The position numbers and the translations under genes are program-made. Positions 27,249 through 35,353 of a DNA stretch of 64,000 bases are shown piece after piece. Where the stretch lies: assembly GCF_002234595.1 (NCBI RefSeq), contig NZ_NMUL01000009.1:186001-250000 (forward strand). The letters are read 5' to 3'. The stretch's first letter is position 1; each line of letters starts with the position of its first letter. The notes below the pieces were generated by a model. That model had not been told where the DNA came from. It saw only the letters and a program-made list of their open reading frames with translations, and ran no database searches. Origin of the DNA: Amycolatopsis vastitatis (GTDB lineage Bacteria; Actinomycetota; Actinomycetes; Mycobacteriales; Pseudonocardiaceae).

Positions 27249-27286
27249 TTGACATAACTCTCAATCTGGGGTTGAGGTTGAGAGTT
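27249..27286 (+). promoter_or_regulatory. ftsZ promoter with inverted repeat
   Basis: A consensus TTGACA (27249-27254) is followed within two bases by AACTCTCAA (27256-27264), whose exact complement TTGAGAGTT ends at 27286. TGAGGT at 27273-27278 is a possible -10, 18 bases from the -35. The dyad would place a regulator directly over the promoter. It lies 53 bases before ftsZ, so ftsZ does not depend on read-through from the block upstream. Confidence 0.55.
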
Positions 27287-27338
27287 GATCACCGGCCGGC
27301 GGGCTGTACGGGCACAACGATCAGGAAGGCGGACTTCG

Positions 27339-28646
27339 ATGACGCCCCCGCACAACTACCTTGCGGTGATCAAGGTGGTCGGCATCGGCGGTGGCGGCGT
27401 GAACGCCGTGAACCGCATGATCGAGGTCGGCCTCAAGGGTGTCGAGTTCATCGCGGTGAACACCGACGCGCAAGCACTGCTCATGTCCGACGCCGACGTC
27501 AAGCTGGACATCGGCCGCGAGCTGACCCGCGGCCTCGGCGCGGGCGCCGCCCCCGAGGTCGGCCAGCGGGCCGCCGAAGACCACCGCGAAGAGATCGAAG
27601 AGGTCATCAAGGGCGCCGACATGGTGTTCGTGACCGCCGGTGAAGGCGGCGGCACGGGAACCGGTGGCGCGCCCGTCGTGGCGCAGATCGCCCGGAAGCT
27701 GGGCGCGCTCACCATCGGCGTCGTGACCCGGCCGTTCACCTTCGAGGGCAAGCGCCGCGGCAAGCAGGCCGAAGACGGCATCCAGGCGCTGCGCAACGAA
27801 TGCGACACGCTGATCGTGATCCCGAACGACCGGCTTCTGCAACTCGGCGACATCGGCGTGTCGCTGATGGACGCGTTCCGCTCCGCGGACGAGGTGCTGC
27901 TCTCCGGTGTCCAGGGCATCACCGACCTGATCACCACCCCGGGCCTGATCAACCTCGACTTCGCCGACGTCAAGAGCGTCATGTCCGGCGCGGGCTCCGC
28001 GCTGATGGGCATCGGCTCGGCGCGCGGCGAAGGCCGGGCCATCCAGGCCGCGGAGAAGGCGATCAACTCGCCGCTGCTGGAGGCGTCGATGGACGGCGCC
28101 CACGGCGCGCTGCTGTCCATCGCGGGCGGCTCCGACCTGGGCCTGTTCGAGATCAACGAGGCCGCGTCGCTGGTGCAGGAGTCCGCGCACCCGGACGCCA
28201 ACATCATCTTCGGCACGATCATCGACGACTCCCTCGGCGACGAGGTCCGCGTCACGGTGATCGCCGCCGGGTTCGACGCCGGCGCGCCGACGCACAAGAA
28301 GCTGGACCCGTCGACGTTCGGTTCCGGTTCGCGTTCGTCGTCCACCACGGCCTCGGCCTCGGCCGGGCAGGTCTCGAACTCGTCGACGCCGCCGTCGGGC
28401 GCCACCCCGGTGCCGTCGGCGGGCAGCTCCGGCTACCCGGTGGCGCCGCCGCGGTCGCACTCGCCGCTGCCCTCGGCCACCGGAAACCAGCCGCCCGGCG
28501 GGCTCCCGCAGCCCGGCGGCAGCTCGCGCGGCTACTCGCCGATCGGCTCCAACGCGACCCAGGGCAGCCTGCCCGGGCGCGCGATGCCGGTGCACGACGA
28601 CCCGTCGGACGACGAGGTCGACGTCCCGCCGTTCATGCGGCGCTGA
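27339..28646 (+). CDS. ftsZ: cell division protein FtsZ
   Basis: Tubulin-like GTPase forming the Z-ring; 435 residues. The GTP-binding [13 protein letters not shown], the tubulin signature [10 protein letters not shown] and the T7 synergy region [11 protein letters not shown] are intact. A Ser/Pro/Gly-rich linker of about 100 residues leads to the C-terminal partner-binding peptide [12 protein letters not shown], used by SepF in actinobacteria. ATG 27339 has AGGAAGG nine bases upstream; an open frame 18 codons longer lacks homology. It has its own promoter and a terminator hairpin follows it. Confidence 0.98.
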   Translation: MTPPHNYLAVIKVVGIGGGGVNAVNRMIEVGLKGVEFIAVNTDAQALLMSDADVKLDIGRELTRGLGAGAAPEVGQRAAEDHREEIEEVIKGADMVFVTAGEGGGTGTGGAPVVAQIARKLGALTIGVVTRPFTFEGKRRGKQAEDGIQALRNECDTLIVIPNDRLLQLGDIGVSLMDAFRSADEVLLSGVQGITDLITTPGLINLDFADVKSVMSGAGSALMGIGSARGEGRAIQAAEKAINSPLLEASMDGAHGALLSIAGGSDLGLFEINEAASLVQESAHPDANIIFGTIIDDSLGDEVRVTVIAAGFDAGAPTHKKLDPSTFGSGSRSSSTTASASAGQVSNSSTPPSGATPVPSAGSSGYPVAPPRSHSPLPSATGNQPPGGLPQPGGSSRGYSPIGSNATQGSLPGRAMPVHDDPSDDEVDVPPFMRR

Positions 28647-28655
28647 TCAGCTGTT

Positions 28656-28694
28656 CGTGAAGGCCATCCCGAATTCCCCGGGGTGGCCTTCACG
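28656..28694 (+). terminator. terminator hairpin after ftsZ
   Basis: Arms 28656-28670 and 28680-28694 pair over 15 bases with one G-U, loop of nine. The outer CGTGAAGGCC equals that of the pbpB terminator. A TTT occurs five bases later. It overlaps the approach to pgeF, so some read-through is likely. Confidence 0.7.
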
Positions 28695-28715
28695 GCGTTT
28701 GGGAGGATGGGGAGC

Positions 28716-29420
28716 ATGCGGGTTCGGCGAGTGGTCACGACCAGGGCGGGCGGCGCGTCACGGCCGCCCTACGACACCTTCAACCTGGGTGACCACGTCG
28801 GCGACGACGAGGGCAACGTCCACGCCAACCGCAAGCGGCTGGCGAGCGAGCTGGGCCTGCCCGAGGACAAGCTGGCCTGGATGGAACAGGTCCACGGCCG
28901 CACCGCCACCATCGTCGACGGCTCGGAGACCCGCGCGGCGGAGGCGACCGACGCCTTGGTGACCGCGACCCCGGGCGTCGCGCTCGTGGTGCTGGTCGCC
29001 GACTGCGTCCCGATTCTGCTGGCCGATGCCGAGGCCGGCGTGGTTTCGGCAGTGCACGCGGGGCGCGTCGGCACGCGGGTCGGGGTCGTCCTGGCCGCCG
29101 TGGCGGCCATGCGCGAGGTGGGCGCCGAGCCGCACCGGATCGAAGCCCTGCTCGGCCCGGCCATCTGCGGCGACTGTTACGAGGTCCCCGCGGAAATGGC
29201 CGCCGACGTCGAGAAGCACGTCCCCGGCAGCGCGTGCAAGACCCGAAAGGGCACCCCCGGCCTCGACCTGCGCGCCGGTCTCTGGCGGCAGCTCGCCGAC
29301 CTGGGCGTCGGCAAGATCGGCGTCGACCCGCGGTGCACGAACGAGGACAAGACGCTCTTCAGCTACCGCCGTGACGGGACGACCGGGCGGATCGCGGGCA
29401 TCACCTGGATCGAAGCATGA
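28716..29420 (+). CDS. pgeF: peptidoglycan editing factor PgeF (YfiH, multicopper-like fold)
   Basis: 234 residues. PgeF removes wrongly incorporated L-Ser from UDP-MurNAc precursors in E. coli. The metal ligands of the family are retained: the His in WMEQVHG, Cys in VADCVPILL and His in SAVHAGRVG. The usual HAGWRG motif reads HAGRVG here, which I believe is common in actinobacterial members. The later GPAICGDCYEVP is typical. ATG 28716 follows GGGGAG. Overlaps the next gene (ATGA). Location after ftsZ fits a role in wall quality control. Confidence 0.9.
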   Translation: MRVRRVVTTRAGGASRPPYDTFNLGDHVGDDEGNVHANRKRLASELGLPEDKLAWMEQVHGRTATIVDGSETRAAEATDALVTATPGVALVVLVADCVPILLADAEAGVVSAVHAGRVGTRVGVVLAAVAAMREVGAEPHRIEALLGPAICGDCYEVPAEMAADVEKHVPGSACKTRKGTPGLDLRAGLWRQLADLGVGKIGVDPRCTNEDKTLFSYRRDGTTGRIAGITWIEA

Positions 29421-30127
29421 CCTCCCGGAAGGCCGAGCTGGCCGAGAACCTTCGCGAGGTCGAGGAGCGGATCGCCGCCGCGTGCCGCGCCGCCGGGCGG
29501 GCCCGCGACGAGGTGAAGCTGGTCGCGATCACGAAGACCTTCCCCGCGTCCGACGTCGCGCTGCTGGCCGAACTCGGCGTGACGGACGTCGGCGAGAACC
29601 GCGACCAGGAAGCCGGTCCGAAAGCCGCCGAAGTCCCCGGGCTGCGGTGGCACATGGTCGGCCGGCTGCAGCGCAACAAAGCACGTTCGGTGGTCGGGTG
29701 GGCACACGAAGTGCAGTCCGTCGACTCCGCGCGGCTCGCCGACGCGCTCGCGAAGGCCGTGCGTGCAGCTCGGGACGCCCAGATACGTGACGATCCCCTC
29801 GACGTGCTGATCCAGGCGAGCCTCGACGACGACCCGGAGCGCGGCGGCTGTCCGCTGGCCGAGCTCGACGCGCTGGCCGCCCGCATCGCGCGGACGGAAG
29901 AGCTGCGGCTTCGCGGCCTGATGGCCGTCGCGCCGCTCGGCGCCGACCCGGCCGCCGCCTTCGAACGGCTCGCCCGGGCGGGGGAAAGACTCCGGAAAGA
30001 TCACCCGAATGCCGCAGACCTCTCCGCCGGGATGAGCCATGATCTCGAGCAGGCGATCACGCACGGCTCCACCTGTGTGCGTGTCGGAACCGCGTTGCTC
30101 GGTGGACGCGGTTTAGCCTCGCCGTAG
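29417..30127 (+). CDS. YggS/PROSC-family PLP homeostasis protein
   Basis: 236 residues, single-domain alanine-racemase fold. The PLP lysine lies in [11 protein letters not shown], followed by [21 protein letters not shown] and the phosphate-binding C-terminal [10 protein letters not shown]. Family members bind pyridoxal phosphate and keep free levels in balance without known catalysis. Its place between pgeF and sepF is the standard order in Gram-positive bacteria. Confidence 0.95.
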   Translation: MTSRKAELAENLREVEERIAAACRAAGRARDEVKLVAITKTFPASDVALLAELGVTDVGENRDQEAGPKAAEVPGLRWHMVGRLQRNKARSVVGWAHEVQSVDSARLADALAKAVRAARDAQIRDDPLDVLIQASLDDDPERGGCPLAELDALAARIARTEELRLRGLMAVAPLGADPAAAFERLARAGERLRKDHPNAADLSAGMSHDLEQAITHGSTCVRVGTALLGGRGLASP

Positions 30128-30225
30128 GGAGCTCGCGCGGTCGTCACGTTTCGTGGCCGCCCGTGCGGGGCACTGACGGCGTGGAGATTGAGTCAGTGCG
30201 GGAGCGGCTAGGGCTAGGGAGAGGC

Positions 30226-30828
30226 ATGAGCGCGCTGCAGAAGCTGAAGGCCTACTTCGGGATGGTGCCCGCTGACGACGACGGCTACGACGTCGAAGAC
30301 GACTACCGGCGCGGCTACGCGGACGACGACTACGACTCCTACGAGGAGCCGGCACCGCGGTCGTCCCGCTCACGGTACCGCGACGTCGACGACACGTACG
30401 ACGAGCCTGTCAGCCGCAGCCGGTCACGCTCCGTGCCCAGCTCCGAGCCCGCCGTCCACGGCGCGCTCGCCATGGACCGGCAGCCGGAACCCGTGGCGCG
30501 CCTGCGACCGGTCACCGAGCCGGTCGTGCGCCAGCCGGTGCGTGATCCGTTGAGCCGCATCACCACGCTGCACCCGACCAGTTACGCGGAGGCGCGGGCG
30601 ATCGGGGAGCACTACCGCGAGGGCATCCCGGTGATCATGAACCTCACCGAGATGGAGAACGCCGACGCCAAGCGGCTCGTCGACTTCGCCGCCGGGCTGG
30701 CGTTCGCGCTCCGAGGGTCGATGGACAAGGTCACCAACAAGGTGTTCCTTCTCTCACCGCCCGATGTGGACGTGACGGCGGAAGACCGTCGGCGGATTGC
30801 CGAGGGCGGATTGTTTTTGCGGGGCTGA
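30226..30828 (+). CDS. sepF: cell division protein SepF
   Basis: Membrane-associated FtsZ anchor, essential for Z-ring tethering in actinobacteria that lack FtsA. 200 residues: an amphipathic N-terminal helix ([13 protein letters not shown]), an acidic-to-basic disordered linker rich in Asp, Tyr, Ser and Arg to about residue 105, then the C-terminal SepF fold ([45 protein letters not shown]). ATG 30226 has GGGAGAGG upstream. Partner of the FtsZ tail seen at 28610-28646. Confidence 0.95.
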   Translation: MSALQKLKAYFGMVPADDDGYDVEDDYRRGYADDDYDSYEEPAPRSSRSRYRDVDDTYDEPVSRSRSRSVPSSEPAVHGALAMDRQPEPVARLRPVTEPVVRQPVRDPLSRITTLHPTSYAEARAIGEHYREGIPVIMNLTEMENADAKRLVDFAAGLAFALRGSMDKVTNKVFLLSPPDVDVTAEDRRRIAEGGLFLRG

Positions 30829-30922
30829 AGTCGGCCGGACCGCTGAGCGCAAGCAGACGTGACTTTGCCGACCCGAGGCAGGCTCGGCCCCCTCAACTGC
30901 GTCTTCGGAGAGGACGCCCGGT

Positions 30923-30928
30923 TACAGT
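30923..30928 (+). promoter_or_regulatory. -10 element of a leaderless yggT promoter
   Basis: TACAGT ends six bases before GTG 30935, the first codon of the YggT gene. No ribosome site is visible. Confidence 0.45.
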
Positions 30929-30934
30929 AGGTGT

Positions 30935-31219
30935 GTGGAAGCTGTGTGGCTGGTCGTCTGGTACGTGCTGTTCGCCTTCTGGCTGCTGCTGACGGCGCGG
31001 ATCGTGGTCGAACTCGTCCGGACCTTCGCGCGTGAGTGGCATCCGGCCGGAGGGGTTGCGGTCACGCTCGAGACCATCTACACAGTGACGGACCCGCCGG
31101 TTCGTCTGTTCAGACGAATCATTCCGATGGTTCGAATCGGCGGCGTCGGACTGGACTTGTCGATTATGGTGCTGCTGTTGGTTGTGTTCTTCGCGATGCA
31201 ACTGGCGACTCCAAGTTGA
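30935..31219 (+). CDS. YggT-family membrane protein
   Basis: 94 residues with two membrane helices (about 5-27 and 72-91) around a conserved loop with TDPPVRLFRRIIPMVR, typical of YggT between sepF and divIVA. It is thought to help septum positioning or envelope homeostasis, but the mechanism is unknown. Start GTG is supported by the TACAGT box six bases upstream. Confidence 0.9.
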   Translation: MEAVWLVVWYVLFAFWLLLTARIVVELVRTFAREWHPAGGVAVTLETIYTVTDPPVRLFRRIIPMVRIGGVGLDLSIMVLLLVVFFAMQLATPS

Positions 31220-31271
31220 TCGGGGAAACTTGGGTGGACCCTGCAGGCCATGGAGTGCGTGAGGTGATCTG

Positions 31272-32126
31272 ATGTCGTTGACCCCCGCTGACGTGCATAA
31301 CGTTGCGTTCAGCAAGCCGCCCATCGGCAAGAGGGGCTACAACGAGGACGAGGTGGACGCGTTCCTCGACCTGGTGGAGACCGAGCTGGCCCGCTTGATC
31401 GAAGACAACAACGAGCTGCGCCAGCAGATGGAGCAGCTCGACGCCGAGCTCGAGTCGACCCGTAGCGAGCTGGAGAACGCCAAGGCGAACGTCGGCGCGC
31501 CCCCGATGCGTGAAGAGCCGTCGCGCCGGCTTGCCCCGGTGCCGCCGCCGCAGTCCGCCATGGAGCAGACCCAGGCGCACTCGATGGTCGGTGACAGCAC
31601 GGAGCCGAACGTGCAGGCGGCCAAGGTCCTGGGCCTGGCCCAGGAGATGGCCGACCGGCTGACCGCCGAGGCGAAGACCGAGTCGGACGGGATGCTGGCC
31701 GAGGCCCGCACCAAGTCCGAGCAGCTGCTTTCGGACGCCCGGGCGAAGTCGGACTCGATGGTCAACGAGGCCCGCACCCGCGTCGACACGATGCTGAACG
31801 ACGCGCGGACCCGTGCCGAAACCCTGGAACGCCAGGCGCGTGACAAGGCGACCACGCTGGAGCGCGAGTCCCAGCGGAAGTACACCGAGACGATGAACAG
31901 CCTCAACTCGGAGAAGAGCGGGCTGGGCAAGAAGATCGAAGAGCTGCGCACGATCGAGCGGGAGTACCGCACGAGGTTGCGCGGGTTCCTCGAGTCCCAG
32001 CTGCGCGAGCTCGACGACCGCGGTTCCGCCGCACCGGCGTCGGCCTCCTCGGGCTCCGGCCAGACGTCCGGTTCGTCGAGCGGCGGCCAGGGCTACTCGT
32101 TCGGCCCGCGGGCCGAAGCAGGCTAG
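31272..32126 (+). CDS. divIVA: polar growth protein DivIVA (Wag31)
   Basis: 284 residues. The N-terminal lipid-binding domain has [15 protein letters not shown] and [12 protein letters not shown], followed by a long coiled coil interrupted by a Pro-rich linker (about residues 77-105) and a second coiled coil with repeated AxTKSxxxxxxAR heptads; the end is Ser/Gly-rich. Marks the cell poles and recruits wall synthesis in actinobacteria, where it is essential. AGGTG precedes ATG 31272. It closes the conserved ftsZ-divIVA run. Confidence 0.97.
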   Translation: MSLTPADVHNVAFSKPPIGKRGYNEDEVDAFLDLVETELARLIEDNNELRQQMEQLDAELESTRSELENAKANVGAPPMREEPSRRLAPVPPPQSAMEQTQAHSMVGDSTEPNVQAAKVLGLAQEMADRLTAEAKTESDGMLAEARTKSEQLLSDARAKSDSMVNEARTRVDTMLNDARTRAETLERQARDKATTLERESQRKYTETMNSLNSEKSGLGKKIEELRTIEREYRTRLRGFLESQLRELDDRGSAAPASASSGSGQTSGSSSGGQGYSFGPRAEAG

Positions 32127-32263
32127 TTTCTGAGTGCGGCGGAGTTCCGCTCCGGGCCCACCTGCCGGTTCTCCCGGCGGGTGGGCCACGGTTCGGAGTC
32201 GATCCAGTACCACCCGTGGGCGGGTCGTGGTCCGCTCCCGGGTGGTTCGTGCTGTAATTCAGC

Positions 32264-32839
32264 GTGCTTTACATCGTGCTGGTCCTGGTACTGGCGGCTC
32301 TGGGGTTGCTCGTCACCGCGCTGATCACGGCTTCTTCGCTGTGGGCGTGGGTTTCCATCGGTCTTTCGGTGCTGGCCGGGCTGATCCTGGTCGCCGACTG
32401 GCTGCGCCGCCGTCGCCGGTCCGCGGCCCCCGCCGCGCCTGCCACTCCCGCTGCTTCGGCCGCTTCGGCCGTTTCCCCGCCGGAGCCGGAGGAGCCCGCC
32501 GAGGAAGAACAAACCACCCTGATCCCGGCCTCCGGTGACCTGGGTGACCCCGCCGACACGCCCGAACCCACGGTCACCGACGCTTCACCCGGGGACGAAA
32601 CGAACGACGATCCCGAGCCGGAAGTGGAAGAGACCCCGGAGGCGGACATCGCCGTCCTGGCCGACCTCGAGGACGAGGTCGTGGTGGTCGACGAGCACCC
32701 CCGCTACCACCTCCGGACATGCGCCTGGCTCGGCACCCGCGACACGATCCCGATCGGCATCGGCGAAGCCCGCCAGCTCGGCTTCACCCCCTGCGCCCGC
32801 TGCACCCCCGACGCCACCTTGGTCGCCGCCCACCGCTGA
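32264..32839 (+). CDS. conserved actinobacterial membrane protein downstream of divIVA
   Basis: 191 residues: two membrane helices in the first 48 residues, a basic stretch (RRRRR), an Ala/Pro/Glu/Asp-rich acidic linker to about 145, and a conserved C-terminal module, HPRYHLRTCAWLG then LGFTPCARCTPDA, whose His and three Cys could bind a metal. Similar proteins lie beside wag31 in other actinobacteria. Function not known; GTG 32264 is the first codon that keeps the first helix whole. Confidence 0.8.
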   Translation: MLYIVLVLVLAALGLLVTALITASSLWAWVSIGLSVLAGLILVADWLRRRRRSAAPAAPATPAASAASAVSPPEPEEPAEEEQTTLIPASGDLGDPADTPEPTVTDASPGDETNDDPEPEVEETPEADIAVLADLEDEVVVVDEHPRYHLRTCAWLGTRDTIPIGIGEARQLGFTPCARCTPDATLVAAHR

Positions 32840-32854
32840 CGCCGTGTCGACCCC

Positions 32855-32978
32855 CCAATCACCCGTGATGCCCCTCCAATCACGCGTGATGCCTCCCTGA
32901 TCACGCGTAATGCCCGGACGGAACGGACGACTCGCGTGTCTGGAGCGACGACACGCGTGATTTAAGGGACGACACGCC
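32855..32978. repeat. 21-bp repeat array with ATCACGCGTGAT core
   Basis: Three units start at 32855, 32876 and 32897, each 21 bases, with cores ATCACCCGTGAT, ATCACGCGTGAT and ATCACGCGTAAT. Three more start at 32926, 32947 and 32968 on the same 21-base period, with cores around GACGACWCGCGTG. It fills the space between two convergent genes. The cores are self-complementary (CACGCGTG). Function unknown; not a CRISPR array because units abut without spacers. Confidence 0.75.
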
Positions 32979-32979
32979 G

Positions 32980-33726
32980 TCAGGCGGCGAGGTCTTCGAC
33001 GCCCAGGTGGGTTTCCAGGGCTCGTGCGCCGTCCGGTGTCAGGCGCAGGGCGCGGTGGGCCTGAGCCCGGCGCTCGACCCAGCCCGCTTCGACGAAGCGG
33101 GTGGCGACCGCCGCGCCCAGCGCGCCCGCCAGGTGGTGGCGCTGTTCACTCCAGTCCAGGCAGAACTTCAGCAGCGGACGCCGTCCCGCCGCGACCGCGT
33201 CGAGGTCGACCCCCAACGAGCCGAACACCGGGGCCGCGGCGGGACCCAGCGTGTACGGGTGTTCGCGCAGCGGAGCCGAAATCCGGTCACCCGGACGTCG
33301 TCGCGTGTCGGACGCCCCGGCCAGCGCACCCCTCGCCAGCAGCGCGGACGTGACCGCCACCCCGAGCCGGCCGGCCAGGTGGTCGTAGCACGTCCGGGCC
33401 GTGCGCAGCGCCTCCGCGCGCGTGCCCTCCCGCAACGACGTCACGGGCTGGGGTGGCGAGAACCGCGCCAGCGTCTCCAGCAGCTCGGCGGGGTCCGGGC
33501 CGGCCAGCCGGTAGAACCGGTGCCGTCCCGACTTCTCGGCGACGACCAGGCCCGCCTCCCGCAGCTTCGCCAGGTGCGCGCTGACGCCCTGGGCGGAGAG
33601 CCGGGCTTCGCCGGCCAGTACGGACGCGGCCAGCGCCCGGCCGTCGGCCAGCGCGAGCAGCACGCGGACCCGCGCCGGGTCCGCGAACAACGCGGCGGTG
33701 CGGGCGATGTCGGCGTCGCCTTCCAT
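32980..33726 (-). CDS. ArsR-family winged-helix regulator
   Basis: 248 residues. The N-terminal ArsR domain (LFADPARVRVLLALADGRALAAS, LSAQGVSAHLAKLREAGLV) has no obvious metal-binding cysteines. A longer C-terminal domain carries RTARTCYDHLAGRLGVAV and GRRPLLKFCLDWSEQRHHLAGALG, which recurs in the paralogue at 40276. It is divergent from a DHA2-type exporter and so probably controls it. ATG 33726 is chosen; the longer frame enters the exporter gene. The 11 bases of its start region are an exact inverted copy of those of the exporter. Confidence 0.88.
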   Translation of the reverse strand: MEGDADIARTAALFADPARVRVLLALADGRALAASVLAGEARLSAQGVSAHLAKLREAGLVVAEKSGRHRFYRLAGPDPAELLETLARFSPPQPVTSLREGTRAEALRTARTCYDHLAGRLGVAVTSALLARGALAGASDTRRRPGDRISAPLREHPYTLGPAAAPVFGSLGVDLDAVAAGRRPLLKFCLDWSEQRHHLAGALGAAVATRFVEAGWVERRAQAHRALRLTPDGARALETHLGVEDLAA

Positions 33727-33793
33727 GCCTCCAGGATGCCCCCGGCACACTTCCACGGCGACGGAAGCGTCCGCGCGGTCCACTGGAGGCATG
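33724..33793. promoter_or_regulatory. inverted repeat that includes both start codons of a divergent pair
   Basis: CATGCCTCCAG at 33724-33734 and its exact complement CTGGAGGCATG at 33783-33793 contain the two ATG codons and an identical GGAGGC before each. The GGAGG is only one base from the ATG, too close for a normal ribosome site. A leaderless reading is possible for the minus gene (CATCCT, six bases, ATG). May be the ArsR operator. Confidence 0.5.
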
Positions 33794-35113
33794 CTCCTGT
33801 TCACCATGTGCGCCGGGATGTTCCTGGTGCAGCTGGACGTCACCGTCGTCAACGTCGCCCTGCCGGCCATCGGCACCGACCTGCACGCCGGCCTCGCGGC
33901 GCAGCAGTGGGTGGTGGACGGCTACGCGATCGTCCTGGCCGCGCTGCTGCTCACCGGCGGTGCCCTCGGCGACATCTTCGGCCACCGCCGGGTCGTCCTC
34001 GCGGGCTTCGCGCTGTTCGGCGTGGCGTCGGCCGCGTGCGGGCTCGCCGGGTCCGCGCCGTGGCTCGTCGCCGCCCGCGCCGGGCAGGGCCTGGGGGCCG
34101 CGCTGCTGCTGCCCGGCACGCTCGCCGTGATCGCGAACGCCTACCCGGGACACGCCGAGCGCGCGCGGGCCCTCGGGATCTGGGCCGGGGTGTCGGCGCT
34201 GGCGCTGTCGGCCGGTCCGGTGCTGGGCGGCGCGGTCGTCTCGGCGGCCGGGTGGCGGCCGGTGTTCTGGCTCAACGTCCCGGTGGTGCTCGCGGCCGTC
34301 CTCGCGACCCGGCGGCTCGTGCCGCGCGGCGGGCGCGGTCCCGGGCGGCGGCTCGACGTCGCCGGTGTCGTCACGGCGGTGCCCGCTCTCGCCGCCGGCG
34401 TCTACGCCGTGATCGCCGGGAGCGTCGTCGCCGGGGTGGCCGCGGTCGTCGCCTTGGCGGCGTTCCTCGCCGTCGAGCGCAGGTCAGCCGACCCCATGCT
34501 GCCCTTCGACGTCGCCCGGCGGACGCTGAGCGCGAACTTCGTCGCGACGGCGATGAACTTCGTCGGGATCGGCTCGATCCTGCTGCTGACGCTGTACCTG
34601 CAGGGCGTGCGGCACGCCTCGCCGCTGGCGGCCGGGCTCGAGGTGCTGCCGTTGTTCGGGCCGCTTTCGCTGCTGGCGCCGGTCGCGGGCCGGCTGACCG
34701 GCCGGTTCGGGCCGCGGCCGCTGATGGTGTCCGGGCTGGCGCTCGGCGCCTTCGGGATGCTGAACCTGGTGCGGCTGAACGAAACCAGCGGTTACGCGGC
34801 CCTCCTGCCGACGCTGCTCGGGCTGGGGACCGGGATGGGCCTGCTGACGACGGCGGTGGTGACGGCCGCGGTCAGCGGCATCCCGGCCGCCCGCGCCGGC
34901 GTCGCGAGCGGCGTCAACAACACCGCCCGCCAGGCCGGGGGCGCGTTCGGGGTCGCGGTGCTCGGCGCGGTCGCGGGCGAGCCGGGTGACCGGTTCGTCG
35001 CGGGCCTGCACGTGGCCGGCCTGATCGCGGGCGCGCTGTGGCTGGCCGCGATCGGCGTGACGCTGGCCGGCGTACGTGCCCCTCGTGACAATCGGGTTGC
35101 GCGGGCCGGTTAA
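33791..35113 (+). CDS. MFS transporter, DHA2 (EmrB/QacA) family
   Basis: 440 residues with 12-14 membrane helices. The D-x-T motif in helix 1 (FLVQLDVTVVNVALPAI), the loop motif LTGGALGDIFGHRR and helix 5 motif GPVLGGAVV identify a drug/proton antiporter; substrate unknown. It faces the ArsR gene, its likely regulator. The TAA stop at 35111-35113 forms part of the TAACCT promoter box of the ileS T-box leader. Confidence 0.9.
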   Translation: MLLFTMCAGMFLVQLDVTVVNVALPAIGTDLHAGLAAQQWVVDGYAIVLAALLLTGGALGDIFGHRRVVLAGFALFGVASAACGLAGSAPWLVAARAGQGLGAALLLPGTLAVIANAYPGHAERARALGIWAGVSALALSAGPVLGGAVVSAAGWRPVFWLNVPVVLAAVLATRRLVPRGGRGPGRRLDVAGVVTAVPALAAGVYAVIAGSVVAGVAAVVALAAFLAVERRSADPMLPFDVARRTLSANFVATAMNFVGIGSILLLTLYLQGVRHASPLAAGLEVLPLFGPLSLLAPVAGRLTGRFGPRPLMVSGLALGAFGMLNLVRLNETSGYAALLPTLLGLGTGMGLLTTAVVTAAVSGIPAARAGVASGVNNTARQAGGAFGVAVLGAVAGEPGDRFVAGLHVAGLIAGALWLAAIGVTLAGVRAPRDNRVARAG

Positions 35114-35116
35114 CCT
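35111..35116 (+). promoter_or_regulatory. -10 element of the T-box/ileS transcript
   Basis: TAACCT matches TANNNT and overlaps the MFS stop codon. Transcription would begin near 35123, directly before the T-box stem I. Confidence 0.5.
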
Positions 35117-35122
35117 GGTAAG

Positions 35123-35350
35123 CAACAGGCGTCGATCCGGCCATCACCGGGGAGCCTCCGGAAGAACCGAGCTTCACCGCTCTCAGTAGAACCGGACGGG
35201 TGCGGCCCGTGACAGCCGTTCAACGAAGCGGCCTGTGAGAGCAGGCAAGCGGGGTGGTACCGCGGGTACGCCGGAAGGCGTCTCGTCCCCGTGTGGGTGA
35301 CCGGTGCGGGAGCCGGTCGTCCGTACGCGAGCGACGAACCGAGGAGCACC
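35123..35350 (+). promoter_or_regulatory. T-box riboswitch (ileS, translational type)
   Basis: The conserved T-box element GGTGGTACCGCGG lies at 35253-35265. The short stem I near 35133-35166 has the specifier ATC (Ile) at 35143-35145 in the context GGCCATCACCGG, as in the ultrashort-stem ileS T-boxes of actinobacteria. These sense the ratio of charged to uncharged tRNA-Ile and act by freeing or hiding the ribosome site. No terminator with a T run is present; the ribosome site GAGGAG at 35341-35346 is the likely controlled element. Confidence 0.92.
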
Positions 35351-35353
35351 CGG

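Noticed and set aside
32855..32978. Possible CRISPR array
   Set aside because: The 21-base units abut without unique spacers and no cas gene is in the window.
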